64,000 bases of DNA from Bromus sterilis (Eukaryota; Streptophyta; Magnoliopsida; Poales; Poaceae): the NCBI GenBank assembly GCA_950022295.1, contig OX465597.1:397611016-397675015 (forward strand). The letters are read 5' to 3'. A model generated the notes under the pieces. That model did not search any database and had not been told where the DNA came from. It saw nothing but the letters and a program-made list of their open reading frames with translations. The translations under genes were made by a program, and so were the position numbers. Positions 21,211 through 32,839 of the stretch are shown one piece after another (position 1 is the stretch's first letter; every line of letters starts with the position of its first letter).

Positions 21211-24200
21211 ATGACCTGGAGCAAGTCGCCGGCGGGCAGCGGCACCACCTCGGTCGACGTCGATGGCTCCGGCGACACCGGCCAGACCCGCCTCAACGAG
21301 CTCGGCTACAAGCAGGAGCTGAAGCGGGACCTCTCGTACGTCACGCCACTCACCTACCCCGGCCGCGCCGCGCCGCTCTTCTCCCTTCTCCTCCCTTCCC
21401 TTGGTTTCGTCGCTTCTCTTAACTGACGAGGATTGATGTTGATGATGAACCAGGTTGCTGTCCAACTTCGCCTTCTCCTTCACCATCATCTCGGTGCTGA
21501 CGGGGGTCACCACGCTGTACAACACCGGCCTCAACTTCGGCGGCCCGGCCACCATGACCTTCGGCTGGTTCGTCGCCGGCGCCTTCACCATGATGGTCGG
21601 CCTCTCCATGGCCGAGATCTGCTCCTCCTTCCCCACCTCCGGCGGCCTCTACTACTGGAGCGCGCGCCTCTCCGGCAACCGATGGTCGCCCTTCGCCTCC
21701 TGGATCACCGGATGGTACTGCACTCACTGAATCACACCACGCACTCAAATCTTTCTTCTCATTTCATAGTATTCATTCCCTGTCCATGTTCTTGAATGTA
21801 TCGATTGCCTGTGCGTTTCTTCTCTGGTTGGGATCATGTGAAGGGGAACAAGGGAAGAGGATCATGATGTGAGCGAGCCGTTTTCTGTTTGTTTTTTATT
21901 TTGTCTGGTGTGACATCAAATTGGCGTGGGTGCGAAATTTCTGCATCGCTTTCTCTCTTTTTTCTCAATTGTTTACTTTGTGTGTGGAATGAAGTTCAGG
22001 AACCGTTATCAGGATTCTTTTTTTTAGAAAAAAAAACGGATTTTGCATCATTAAGATAGCCGTATAACAGGAAAGAAAATAGAACAATCGTTTCTTTTCC
22101 AAATTTCCAATCAAATGTAGACCGCAAGTATCCCCTCTGTTCACAATTATAAGATGTTTTGATTTTTTTTGTTCAAATATATATATACATGTTTTAAGAT
22201 TTTAATGTATTTAGGGATGTACTCACTTCGTAAATGTTTTGATTTTTTTTGTTCAAATGTTCACAATCCGTATGTACTCATTTCGTTCATACTTATAAAA
22301 TGTTCTAACTTTATTTTTAAATTGGATGTATATAGACGCATTTTTATGTTTTGTTCGCTCATTTCAATTCGTATGTAGTCGATAGTAAAATATTTAAAAT
22401 GAATGGAGGGAGTAGTTCATATTAAAATATGCAAAACATTTTATATTTGTGAACGGAAGGAGTACTTATTAGCTCTTGTAGTTGTTTAGCGACGTGCTCC
22501 TGGTAATGCAGAACAGAATCTTTGTGTTCTGTTCATGTGCTTGCGTGCTTTGACCATGTGGCCACTTGACCAGTCATGCCAACTGCACATAAAATCTGAT
22601 GTTGATTTTGATTTTGATATCGACATGTGGTTGAAAATATGCTACTATCATCATGGTCCCTCTAGTTCAGCAAGACGTCCAGTTCCTTGCACATATACGC
22701 ATGTGCCATTTTTCTTAGATACGCTATTAATTGCTGATGCATCCCCATTCCAACTATTCTCATCAGCCTCTAATGATTCTTGTTGTTTACCCCCTTTGCT
22801 GGATGCAGGTTTAACATCGTTGGACAGGTAACTCTCTTGCATAACTCTTGAGTGTCTCACTGTCTGTTGCTCAGTTTGTGGTTGTTGTGCTGATTCAGTT
22901 TGCATTTGCAGTGGGCAGTGACAACCAGCGTGGACTTCTCGCTGGCGCAGCTGATCCAGGTGATCATCCTGCTCAGCACCGGCGGCAACAACGGCGGAGG
23001 GTACCTGGCGTCCAAGTACGTCGTCATCGCCTTCCACGCCGCCATCCTGCTGAGCCACGCGGTCATCAACAGCCTCCCCATATCATGGCTCTCCTTCTTC
23101 GGCCAGTTTGCAGCCGCTTGGAACATGCTAGGTCAGCCGATCGGTCACATATCTCTTTCTCTTCTTCATTCGCACTTGGCCTACACGTTTAGCTCTTACC
23201 GATTCTCTCATCCAAGCTAGGGAATAATTATCGGCATCCACTTTGTTAACGGATGGCTAACAAGGTCTCCCCGGGACATGCTCTTCTCTGCAGGTGTCTT
23301 TGTCCTGATGATTGCCGTGCCGGCCGTTGCTACCGAGAGAGCCAGTGCCAAGTTTGTATTCACCCATTTCAACACTGACAACAGTAATGGAATACAGAAC
23401 AATCTTTACATCTTTGTGCTGGGGCTCCTGATGAGCCAGTACACGCTCACAGGATACGACGCGTCGGCGCATATGGTAAGTAAGCGAAAGAACAAGGAAT
23501 CACACTTGCAGTTAACGCCAATCTCATCTTGGTATGACTATGACAAGCACAATCCGAACGCTTCATTTTGATCATATGTGCAGACGGAGGAGACGAAGAA
23601 CGCAGATAGGAACGGCCCGATCGGGATAATCAGCGCGATCGGCATATCGATAGTAGTCGGCTGGGGGTACATACTCGGCATCACATTTGCCGTCAAGGAC
23701 ATACCCAACCTGCTGAGCCCTGACAATGAAACCGGAGGGTACGCCATCGCCCAGGTGTTCTACCTCGCGTTCAAAAGCCGGTACGGTAGCGGCGTCGGAG
23801 GGATCGTCTGCCTGGTGATCGTCGCCGTCGCCATATACTTCTGCGGCATGAGCTCGGTGACGAGTAACTCGAGGTGATCATCGTCTGCATGCTTGCTTTG
23901 CTTCCTAGTGGGTACTTATGTGGACAGTGCATTGGCTTATCTGAGATCACTCACTGGTTCTCTTTGCTAGGATGGCGTATGCTTTCTCGAGAGACGGGGC
24001 GATGCCGTTTTCGTCCGTGTGGCACAAAGTAAACAAGCATGAGGTGCCGATCAACGCGGTCTGGCTCTCGGCTTTCATCTCGCTCTGCATGGCATTGCCG
24101 GTAAGCGATTGATTGATACGAGTACATTTCACTGCGACGACATACTATTTTTTTTTGTTTTCTATTTTTGAAGTTGAACGAAAAATATTTCATTTCGGGC

Positions 24201-24600
24201 ATCTTCAGTGAACCCTGCTCTGATAAACCCAGTCCCCGATTGAAAATTGCAGTCGCTGGGTAGCCTGGTGGCCTTCCAGGCCATGGTGTCGATCGCGACG
24301 ATCGGGCTCTACATCGCGTATGCGCTGCCCATCTTCTTCCGGGTGACGCTGGCGCGCAAGCACTTCGTACCGGGACCGTTCAACCTCGGACGGTACGGTG
24401 TACTGGTCGGATGGGTGGCCGTGCTCTGGGTGGTGACCATCACGGTGCTCTTCTCGCTGCCGGTGACATACCCGGTGACCAAGGACACGCTCAATTACAC
24501 ACCGGTGGCCGTCGGTGGGCTGTTCATCCTCGTGTTGACGTCGTGGGTCGTCAGTGCCAGGCACTGGTTCAAGGGACCCGTCACGAATTTGAGCGGCTAG
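21211..24600 (+). CDS. BAT1: Amino-acid permease, BAT1/GABP type (eight exons)
   Basis: Exons are 21211-21335, 21454-21714, 22809-22827, 22912-23131, 23294-23475, 23584-23873, 23971-24100 and 24253-24600. All introns are GT-AG, phases agree, and the 1575-base reading frame encodes 524 residues without a stop. The product is an integral membrane protein of the APC superfamily, amino acid/choline transporter family. Residues 29-42 hold NELGYKQELKRDLS, about 97-112 EICSSFPTSGGLYYWSA, and exon 6 TEETKNADRNGP and GMSSVTSNSR. About twelve hydrophobic segments are spread along the chain. Length and motifs match Arabidopsis BAT1 (At2g01170, about 516 residues), reported to move Ala, Arg, Glu and Lys and also described as the mitochondrial GABA permease GABP. 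The short N-terminus is rich in Ser, Thr and Gly. Paralogues exist in cereals, so exact orthology and membrane location are inferred. Confidence 0.93.
21715..22808 (+). other. Intron 2 of the permease gene, host to nested MITEs
   Basis: The 1094-base intron starts GTACTG and ends TTGCTGGATGCAG. It is by far the longest of the seven introns (the others are 84-162 bases). Much of the extra length comes from Stowaway-type sequence at 22131-22462. Confidence 0.85.
22131..22462. repeat. Nested Stowaway-type MITEs in intron 2
   Basis: Outer ends TCCCCTCTGTTCACAATTATAAGATGTTTTG and its inverted partner ending TTTGTGAACGGAAGGAG form imperfect terminal inverted repeats flanked by TA on both sides. 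Inside, CTCATTTCGTTCATACTTATAAAATG (22276) pairs with AAAATGAATGGAGGGAG near 22410, also next to TA. A direct duplication of TGTTTTGATTTTTTTTGTTCAAAT (about 22154 and 22235) adds a further layer. Confidence 0.7.
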
Positions 24601-25029
24601 CTTCATCATGTGTATGTGAGTGGAATTGTTGTGACGTGACGAGAATTTGGGTGGGGGGATTAGTTGTACGCCGCAGCTGTAGGCTGGTTGTATCTAGATT
24701 CTTAATATAGGCTGATATATAGAACATCCAGAGACCAGAGGACATGAGAAAGACATGAGTTGGAGGCCATGAGATGTTTGTAATTACTGTTTTCAAAAGG
24801 ATTGGACGGCGGGCAATGGAGTAAATCATACTGCCTGTTTTTTTACGAAAATATTGTATTCCATTCAGTACGCCTACTGCCCGACATTGGAAATAACTTT
24901 GCAAAGGAAGAAAAGAATCCCATTCTTCCAACACAATGAGCTCAATACAAAATGCCTTCACATCTTCACATTATATATTCGAACAAAGTGCCTAAATCGT
25001 ATATTTTTCTTCCAGGCGCATCAACATTC
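24601..25029 (+). other. 3' flank of the permease gene
   Basis: AT-rich sequence without a coding frame. It should contain the 3' UTR and polyadenylation site; several AATA-type signals are present (for example around 24700) but none can be singled out. Confidence 0.4.
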
Positions 25030-25240
25030 TTCCTAAAATAATTAAATATATTTTAAATTATATAGAGTTTATTTAAAGAGCATGAATATTTTTAAGCATG
25101 GGAACACTTTTTTTAATGACATGAAATTTGTTATGAAAGGGTAAGCATTTTTTAAATTAGATGAACATTAGTTTAATAGTGTACACTTTTTTAAAACTAC
25201 GCAAACATTTTAAAGTGGATGAATAATTTTTAAAATTAGA
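25030..25240 (+). repeat. AT-rich repeat, copy 1
   Basis: TTTAAATTATATAGAGTTT, GCATGAATATTTTTAAGCATG, AAATTAGATGAACATTAGTTTAATA and ACATTTTAAAGTGGAT occur in this order here and again at 29075-29270. Both copies lie a few hundred bases left of a Helitron-like 3' end, so they may belong to two copies of one larger element. Confidence 0.6.
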
Positions 25241-25613
25241 ACATCCAAAAGGCACAAAAAACTAAAAGTGATCAGGTTACATGTGTGTGTGCATCTATTT
25301 TTTCTTGATAATTAGTGTTTTCTCTTTCTGGCACATCGAAGTTTAATTTCTTACTTTAACATATTTTCTTCCTAAGAGGAAGGATGGAGTTTTTGAGTGC
25401 GGATTTTGTACATGTGTAAACGGATACATGTGATATCTTATTCGTACGTTGTTATTTGTAGGATTCTAAAAACATAGAAGTAGAAAAAACATATGACTAG
25501 TATGTTATTACGTATTGGTTCCTATATGATTTGGAAATGCATGGTTCAATTCACTGGAAAAAGGAAGAATTTTCCTTAAGGATTAGGTACGTTGCATTGA
25601 TTTTTGTATAAAA

Positions 25614-25644
25614 CTAGACAATTCCCCGCGCGTTGCTGCGGGAA
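25614..25644 (-). mobile_element. Helitron-like 3' terminus
   Basis: Read on the minus strand there is a stem-loop of CCCGCAGCAACGCGCGGGG type, then a short AT-rich spacer and CTAG followed by T. Plant Helitrons end with a GC-rich hairpin and CTRR before a host T. The element body should extend to the right; its 5' TC end was not found. Confidence 0.5.
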
Positions 25645-27398
25645 TTTGTGGCAATATGTTTAGATGATACTTGGTTAACTGGAGTAACATTGAAATCTCA
25701 AGGAAGAAAAAGATTTGAATAAATAAATGATAAATTTCATATATATGCAATGGTTGAAATATATTGCTGGCACAAATATGTACCATATGATGAAAAGATA
25801 TCAATTTGTAGCATGAGTCACATTCAATATGATAAAACTATAGCAGTTTGTAGGCTTGTAGCATGAACCACATTCTTACATGATCTATGAGATGTTTGTA
25901 TCTATGCCCTCATCAGTTAATACAAACTGGATATATGGTATCCCATTCTTTTCATACTCAACAATGTATCCAACAGATGATAATGGATGGTCACCAAACA
26001 GTGGGTTGGCGGTGTGATGAGGCGTATTTTATGCTCTTCATCTTTGCAGTTGTCCGTATATTTCTTCCAAGCTTCTCTTATTGAAACAGCGGTAAAACAT
26101 GTCAAAATATTGTTTGCGAAATTAGGTGACATCCTGGAGAAGACATGTGTATGTTGTTAATCAGGGTAATACGGGAAACTAATAAAAATATAGCAAACCA
26201 AATTCAGTAGGAGTACCTGTTGTCTCGGTTGTCCATTTGTACTGGTTGTTGACCCATGATTGAAAAGATAAGTGGCAGCTGAAAATGTGACAGCATGATG
26301 ATACATAGATGTGTATCTTGTAGTGCTAAGTTGTTTTGATGCTTACCAAATGAGGCTAAATAAAATGCAGTCTTACTTGCTGCCTGGAGCTTGAATGGAC
26401 TGCATCTTTGAATTCCTCTCAGGTATTTGATTCGCTTCAACCAACAGATTAGTGATGTACTCCGTATATATATGGCACTTGGATTACATGGGGAATATTT
26501 GTATAGAAGAACTTAATATCCATTTATATAGCAGGAAACAATGAAAATCAGGCATGCTGGGAAAATCAACTAACCGACACAATAAGGTGGTATATCAGGT
26601 CAAGGAATATTTAAGAGAAAAATCCCCTTATGAGGCTCTGTATCGACCAAGACATGATTTTTCCAAGATAATCATGGCATAACCAAGCAAGACAATTAAA
26701 TAAAAAAATCACTTTTCTACAGATTATACTGTTGAATAGCGTGCAAGGACGTTAAAATCTGTTTTCTACTACATATTAGCTTTCCATGTGGAATTCCATT
26801 ATACTCTTGAATAGCATGGAAAGAAATGTATAACCTTACCTTTGGGTTTTTCCTGTCAGTTCATCAGGCAGGTAAAGCTCATGTTCCCTCTTCCCCATCT
26901 TGAAAACCTGCATATATCAAATTTTAGAGGATCAACTAAAAAAATGTAAAGCAAAAATAAACTACAATGTGAAAACTGCCAAGAGCCATAGCCAATAAGC
27001 AGGAACAACTGAAATATCTACTCCCTCCGTTCTCTAATATAGATTGTTTTAGAAAACGGAACGGAGGGAGTGCTAAATAGTATCTTCGACACCCTGCAAT
27101 AAAGGAGAAAGATAACTTATAGCACAGAAGGAGGATAACCAAAAATTATGACAAAATTGACATGGACATCAAATGAAAAACAGTCGTTTTTTGCATTACT
27201 TGCAAACATAATCGAACCAATATAATCATATACCTAGATTGAACTGTCCAAACCATAAGAAAACCAAGGCGGTCCAACAGCCAGCTATATTTGGAAGAAA
27301 TAATAGCAAGTCCCATGAAATATGAAAACGTAGACTGTCACATTAGCATTTTATGATTTCTGCAGATGGCAAAGTAAGACAAGAACGACCTGAAACAA
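25645..27398. other. Gene-free interval
   Basis: Moderately AT-rich, without a frame showing a recognisable motif. Apart from the miniature MITE at 27019-27072 nothing can be assigned. It may be the body of the Helitron whose 3' end is at 25614. Confidence 0.35.
27019..27072. repeat. Miniature Stowaway, about 50 bp
   Basis: TA, CTCCCTCCGTTCTCTAATAT..., then GAAAACGGAACGGAGGGAG and TG. The termini are complete inverted repeats with almost no interior, which suggests an internal-deletion derivative. Confidence 0.65.
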
Positions 27399-27735
27399 AT
27401 TCAGAATTAACAATAGATGGCAACAGTATTTACCTATAGGTGTCGTAAATTCGAAGCTCTTGGGTATGCAGCAGGGGAAGAATACGAAGTGACTGTAGAA
27501 CAACCAAGATCACTACCCGGGTGTCCAAATCCTCCAACACCTGAGGAATTTCAGATTTTTTATTCAACCACTATATGTCATGAGGCAAACTTAATCAACC
27601 GTCAAAAATTCAGAAATAGCAGTTAACTTCAGATAGTAATCAAGCACACAAAATTCATAATTAACAATAGATGGCAACAGTATATACCTATAGGTGTCGT
27701 AAATTCGAAGCTCTTGGGTATGCAGCAGGTGAAGA
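27399..27735 (-). repeat. Direct duplication of about 80 bp with splice-like sites
   Basis: The segments 27399-27484 and 27654-27735 are nearly identical (AACAATAGATGGCAACAG...GGTGTCGTAAATTCG...GCAGCAGG). On the minus strand each contains CTATAGGTA, which resembles a splice donor, and the left copy is followed by TTTCAG. A 135-codon minus-strand frame (27591-27998) reads through the right copy. No protein family is recognised. Confidence 0.5.
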
Positions 27736-28296
27736 ATAACCAAGATGGGGACCCTGGCGTCCAATTCGTCTAGTACCTGTGGAAGTCCAACATCGTGATT
27801 CAACTTGCAATATGTCATAGGGAATTCAGAGAAGAACATGGGAGGGAGTTTCTCACCAATGGTACCAGTATGAGCAGTATGGCAGACGCCCACCCGTATG
27901 GAGGTGGTACAAAGTGAATTCAGATGGACCAATGAATTTAAAGAGGAATCCATCAGTTTCTTATGCAGAGATCGTGGGGAGAGGAAGTGAAGCGTCAATC
28001 ATTAGTGACATGTAGCAGAACGGTCAATCATTAGTGACCTGTAGCAGAACGGTTTAAGTGATGGCAACGTAGAAGATAACCAGCCTGTGCCATTTGAATC
28101 ATTGGGCTGCAGATGCATCCACGAAGCGGGCTGTGTGGTTTGTTGTTCGTAAACGGAAAAAAATTAAGACCTCTAATATTCAGAAGCCTAGGGAGCAGAA
28201 GTGAAGTAATTGCAGTGGTGCTCACCTCGCCATGGAATCGGGATCCTCACCATCAACACCGTGGAGCAGAAGGTCCGACGGACAGTCGGCACTCAG

Positions 28297-28532
28297 CCAG
28301 TGGCACGGCAGAGGCGTGGCTGGGCGCGGCGTGGTAGGAGGAGCAGACCGGAGGACAACCGGCGCTGCGTGCAACAGGAGGAACAGAAGACTAGATAGAG
28401 GAGAGGAGGAGGTCCGTAGGACAACCGGCGCTCTGTCGGAGGCACGACGGAGGCGTGGCTGGGCGCAGCGTGGGAGGAGGACAGCCGACGCGCTGTCAGT
28501 GGCACTGCAGAGGCGTGGCTGGGCGCAGCACC
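28297..28532. repeat. GC-rich imperfect tandem repeat
   Basis: A unit containing GGCACGRCRGAGGCGTGGCTGGGCGC recurs at about 28298, 28437 and 28497, with GGACAACCGGCGCT spacers at 28353 and 28419. Long frames on both strands (for example 28222-28782 minus) result from this repetition and have no known motif. Confidence 0.6.
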
Positions 28533-29074
28533 GGAGGAGGAGAAGACCGGAGGGAGGAGAGGAAGAATTGCGCCAGACGGGAGGCGATGTCGCCATGGGC
28601 GCGGCGCGCAGCGAGGACATCGGCGGGAGGAGGATAGTCCACGCTGCAGATTGGATGGAGCCGCCGGCCCCGTGCGGGATGGAAAGATTGGGATGAGCGG
28701 CTGCTCGCTGCTGTGAGGTTTTTTCCATCGCTTTTGCCGTAGGAGAAATAAATCGTTGCCTGTACAAAGTAAATGATGACATGGCATGAAGCTGATGTGG
28801 ACAGTGTGCATGGCAAGAGAATATGTATGGTGGGGAGCAACTTCTTAAGATTGTTAGATGTTAGATATGCAATGTTCTTAGTTAGCACAAATTTTACGGA
28901 TCTCAAAGTAATCTTGTAGCATTGTGCGGACATGATATCACATGTATCCGCTTATACATGTACATATGCATCTCTGAGAGTTTTTTTCCTTGAAAGTGCT
29001 TGTCCTATATGTAGGCCCACAATATATTCCTTTTTAGGTATATTTCCTATATTTTTTATTAAATAGAATAATGC

Positions 29075-29270
29075 AAAATACAATTTAAATTATATGGACT
29101 TTTGTTAAAAGCATGAATATTTTTAAGCATGTGAATACTTTATTTGAATGGCATGAAATTTATTTTGATAGGGTGAGCTTTTTTTAAATTAGATAAACAT
29201 TAGTTTAATAAATAAACATTTTTCTTAGAACTACGCGAACATTTTAAAGTGGATTATTATTTCAAAAATG
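29075..29270 (+). repeat. AT-rich repeat, copy 2
   Basis: Second copy of the segment at 25030-25240, in the same orientation, about 4.04 kb away. Similarity is clear but imperfect, so the duplication is old. Confidence 0.6.
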
Positions 29271-29719
29271 TTTAAAATGTAATAAAATTGCAAAACATAT
29301 ACTTGAATTTTTTCATCATGTATTTGAAAAATGTTCAATATTTATGAAAAGGTTACACGTATATACAAAAAGTGTATTGAAAAGTATACATGTAATCCAA
29401 AAATAAAAAAGAAAAAGAAAAGGTTAAACCGGTAACCAGTGCAGATTTTTGCTAATATTAATGGGCCGAGGCGCTGAGGCTCAAACGGGAGACGTACATG
29501 AGGTGAGGCCCATGTTAAGATTGAATGCAGTGAGCTTTTTTTTTGGAACTCAGTGAACTATGGGTTGAATAATGATAAAAGAAAGTCTTTATTGCAAAAA
29601 TGCAGCAAAATGTTTTTCCACTCTACACAAGGACTGCGGGTTGATTCCCTCAAAAGTCAGGGGATTTTTTGCAAAACTGACAAAACGGAATGAGAAACTC
29701 ACCTGCCTTTATTATTGTA

Positions 29720-29749
29720 CTAGCAAACATGCCCGTGCGTTGCAACGGG
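29720..29749 (-). mobile_element. Helitron-like 3' terminus, second
   Basis: The minus strand has CCCGTTGCAACGCACGGG, a hairpin, then CATGTTTG and CTAG before T. The GTGCGTTGCAACGGG motif next to ACTAG is frequent in grass genomes. The left flank (about 29628-29715) is repeated in altered form near 30505-30590. Confidence 0.55.
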
Positions 29750-31652
29750 AGAAATAAAAAAGTTTATTTTAAATCTTAAACTCGTAGTGCTTCGTGATTT
29801 AAATCCTGAAGTCAAAATCTTCATCGTTTATACACTGAACTAATAAATACCGATCTAAATTGAAATGATACATATTTGGCGCACCAGGAAATAGAGGATT
29901 CCGTCGCGATGGTTGGATGGATATTAGAACAGATTTAGGCACTCCATTAGCGTAAAAAAAAATATTCATACTTAAAAATTTTAACTTTAAAAAAAATGCT
30001 CGCACTTAAAAATACGTGCTCTCCTCGGAATATATTTTTTCCTTTTTTGCATTAAATTTATAAGATGTTTGCACTCAAAAAGTAATATTTAAAACAATGT
30101 TCATATAAAAAATTGTATAAAAATCCGTGAACATATTTACTAAATATTTCATACTTTAAAAATGCGTTAAGATATTGGCGCTTTGAATGTTTTTAATTAT
30201 TCATACAAAATAATTAATATTTTTAAGTGCAAACAATTTATAAAATGCTTGAACATTTATAAAAATCACAAACACTTTATAAATTTATGGGAAGAGTTAG
30301 CGCAAAGCGAGCACGCGAGCGAATCCGTTTACTTTCCTGAATTTATTTTTGCTAACACATAAAAAAATACAAAAATAAAATAAAATAAACAGAGCTGCAG
30401 TATATGGGCCAGATTTGTTGCCCAGGCTGGGCTTAGGCCCAGAAGCCTATATGCGAAGCAGCTTGATGTTTATTTTTTATCTTTTGCCAGAAAGTATGGA
30501 CTGCGGGTTAATTTAGTAAAATGAGAGGAGGTTTTCTGTAAAATGCCATAACGAAAGGAAAAACCCACCTCCCATTATTATTAGGGAAAGATTAGGTAAA
30601 AATATGGTAAAAATTTGAGAAAAAAATTGAGAAAGTACCACTTGGTTAAATGGTCTACAGTTTGTAGACCTAAAGACTTTGTGGGGCTTAGGATCCAGAA
30701 TTTGTAATTAATAAATATAGCTCTGGTAGGTAAGTGCTGGTGGAAAATCTTTAATTTCGATGGAATTTGGCAACCGATTTAGAAAAGTAAGTATACCAGC
30801 AAAACAACAGGTAAATACATGTGGATTCGTAGATGTTCATTTTTGTGTAAAAACTTGTAAAATACGTTTTTGTGATCAGCAAACTTGCACGAACGTGTAA
30901 ATAACTAAATACGATCATAATTATTATACACGTCCGTATTCAATACAAAATAATTATGGTTTTTATTTAACATCGCATGGGTCGTGCTTGTCACTGAAAC
31001 AATCACAAAAACCCCAAACAAAAATGTGTCAAAAAACGGAGTCGAACATGCATGAAAAATCAATAAAATCAATAAATATCAAATACTACATGATTCTTAT
31101 AAAATCATGAATATTATTAATAAAATGATCTTATAAAATTTGTACAATAAGAAAATTTAAACTTTAACTTTATTTATAATTATCAAAAGTAATTACTGTA
31201 ATTATTTATTATTTGAAATTATATTTATTTATTTCTCTTGTTTATTTCTTTACGAATATATTACTTTGCAAACACAAAAAATCATGGAATTCTTATAATA
31301 TTTGTATCAATAAGAATATTAAAACTTTAGTTTTATTTTATGATAATAAAATAAGTAAATATAAGAATCATGTATTATTTGAAATCATATTTTTATTTCT
31401 GGTTATTTATTTGTATTAATATATATATATATATTTGAATATATATATATATATATCATGATATTTTAAGATAATCAAGTATTATTAAAAAATATTTAAT
31501 TATTTACAGATTGTTATATAATTATTATTTTAACTTGTAATTTAATTATTTTAATTGATAAGCATTTTTATAATTTCTGATTTCAAAATAAGCATATTTG
31601 TAATGTTCATCACCTTTAAAAAATGCTTATGAACTTAAAATATATATTTTTA
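29750..31652. other. AT-rich interval without genes
   Basis: Long AT-rich run, including a (TA)n palindromic stretch at about 31418-31457. A GGGCC-containing patch at 30400-30450 interrupts it. No coding signal. Confidence 0.5.
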
Positions 31653-31662
31653 TGGTGTGGAA

Positions 31663-32259
31663 TAGTCTCTCTACTGGAGCTTCATTGTTGATGACTCTGT
31701 TAGGCAACATGGTAATGATGTGAACATGAGTGAGAAAAGCTTCATCCCAGAACTTGAAGGGCATGGAGGCACCAGCTAAAAGAGCTAGACCGACTTCAAC
31801 AATGTGTTGGTGTTTGTGTTCAGCAGACCCATTTTATTGATGTGCATGTGGCAATGACACATGATAGGATATACCCAATTTTTGAAAGAAGATGTTTAGT
31901 TTTTCATATTCACCTTCCCAATCAGATTGAACAACAATGATCTTGCTATCAAATTTTTGTTGAATGTGTGCTTGGAAAATTTGAAAGACTTGGAAGACAT
32001 CTAATTGTTTCTTGAGAAGATAGATCCAAGTGTATTTTCTATAGTCATCGATAAAGCTCACATTATACGTGTGTTTGCCAACAGAAGTAGGCGCAAGACC
32101 CCACACATCAGAAAAACTAGTTGAACGGTTTAGTAGAGACACTTGTGAAAATTGTATAGGATACTTGATAACTCTTAGGTGTTTGACATGAATCACAAAA
32201 AAAATCAACATCATGCTTTCCAACATATGGAAGATTATTTTTCCTAAGCACTCGCTCAA
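31663..32259 (-). pseudogene. Copia integrase fragment
   Basis: The minus-strand frame carries SDVWGLAPTSVGKHTY, VSFIDDYRKYTWIYLLKK and VVQSDWEGEYEKL, holding the first two Asp of the integrase DDE triad. A stop at about 31831-31833 follows PHAHQ. The same frame then continues with a HIVEVGLALLAGAS-type segment and FKFWDEAF, so most of the core is present behind one nonsense codon. The preceding HHCC region is poorly kept. Confidence 0.75.
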
Positions 32260-32446
32260 CTAATGTAAAAGATGCATGCCCTAATCAATCGTGCCACCAT
32301 GCTGGTGAGAGTTTGGTGACACCAGATGCTTGCTTATTGAATCTTCTAGACTCAGGAATCAATGGGTAAAGCCCTTGAACGCATATACATTGATACGCAA
32401 TTCTCTTTGTTTCCTGGTCCTTGGTCAACAATAAGGATGGGTGAAA

Positions 32447-32839
32447 CTATAAGAAGACATCTTTATGACTGGTAATATGATGGATGGAAAGAAGATTCAT
32501 GAAAGCATTAGGGACATACAATATTTTTGTAAAGGTGAATTTTTTAAAGGGGGTTTTAATAATTGAATGACCAATGTGCTTAATCCTCATACCTGCTCCA
32601 TCTGTGGTGTGGATTTGCTCTTGGCTACGGCACTTATCCCACATGATCACTTTCTCAAGTTCTCCAGTGACATGATACGTGGCGCTAATGTCGACATACC
32701 AGTTTGTGCCGACACCATTCGTGGAGCCATCAGCTGCAGGGGCAAATTTTTCATACTGAGATGATTCCTCGTTGGTGTCGAACCTGTACCACCGCTCCTT
32801 CCCTGAGTGGCATGGTTTTCCACAAATATGGTAGCGCAC
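32447..32839 (-). pseudogene. Copia gag end and protease fragment
   Basis: The frame opens with YHICGKPCHSGKERWYRF, a decayed CCHC zinc knuckle in which the first and last ligands look changed. It continues to NWYVDISATYHVTGELEK, where copies of this group normally have DTGAT; here the Gly is replaced, so the protease active site is lost. KILYVPNAFMNLLSIHHITS at the end is a typical pre-integrase segment. Confidence 0.7.

Noticed and set aside
28222..28782. 186-codon minus-strand frame
   Set aside because: Created by the GC-rich tandem repeat; several frames on both strands are open at once.
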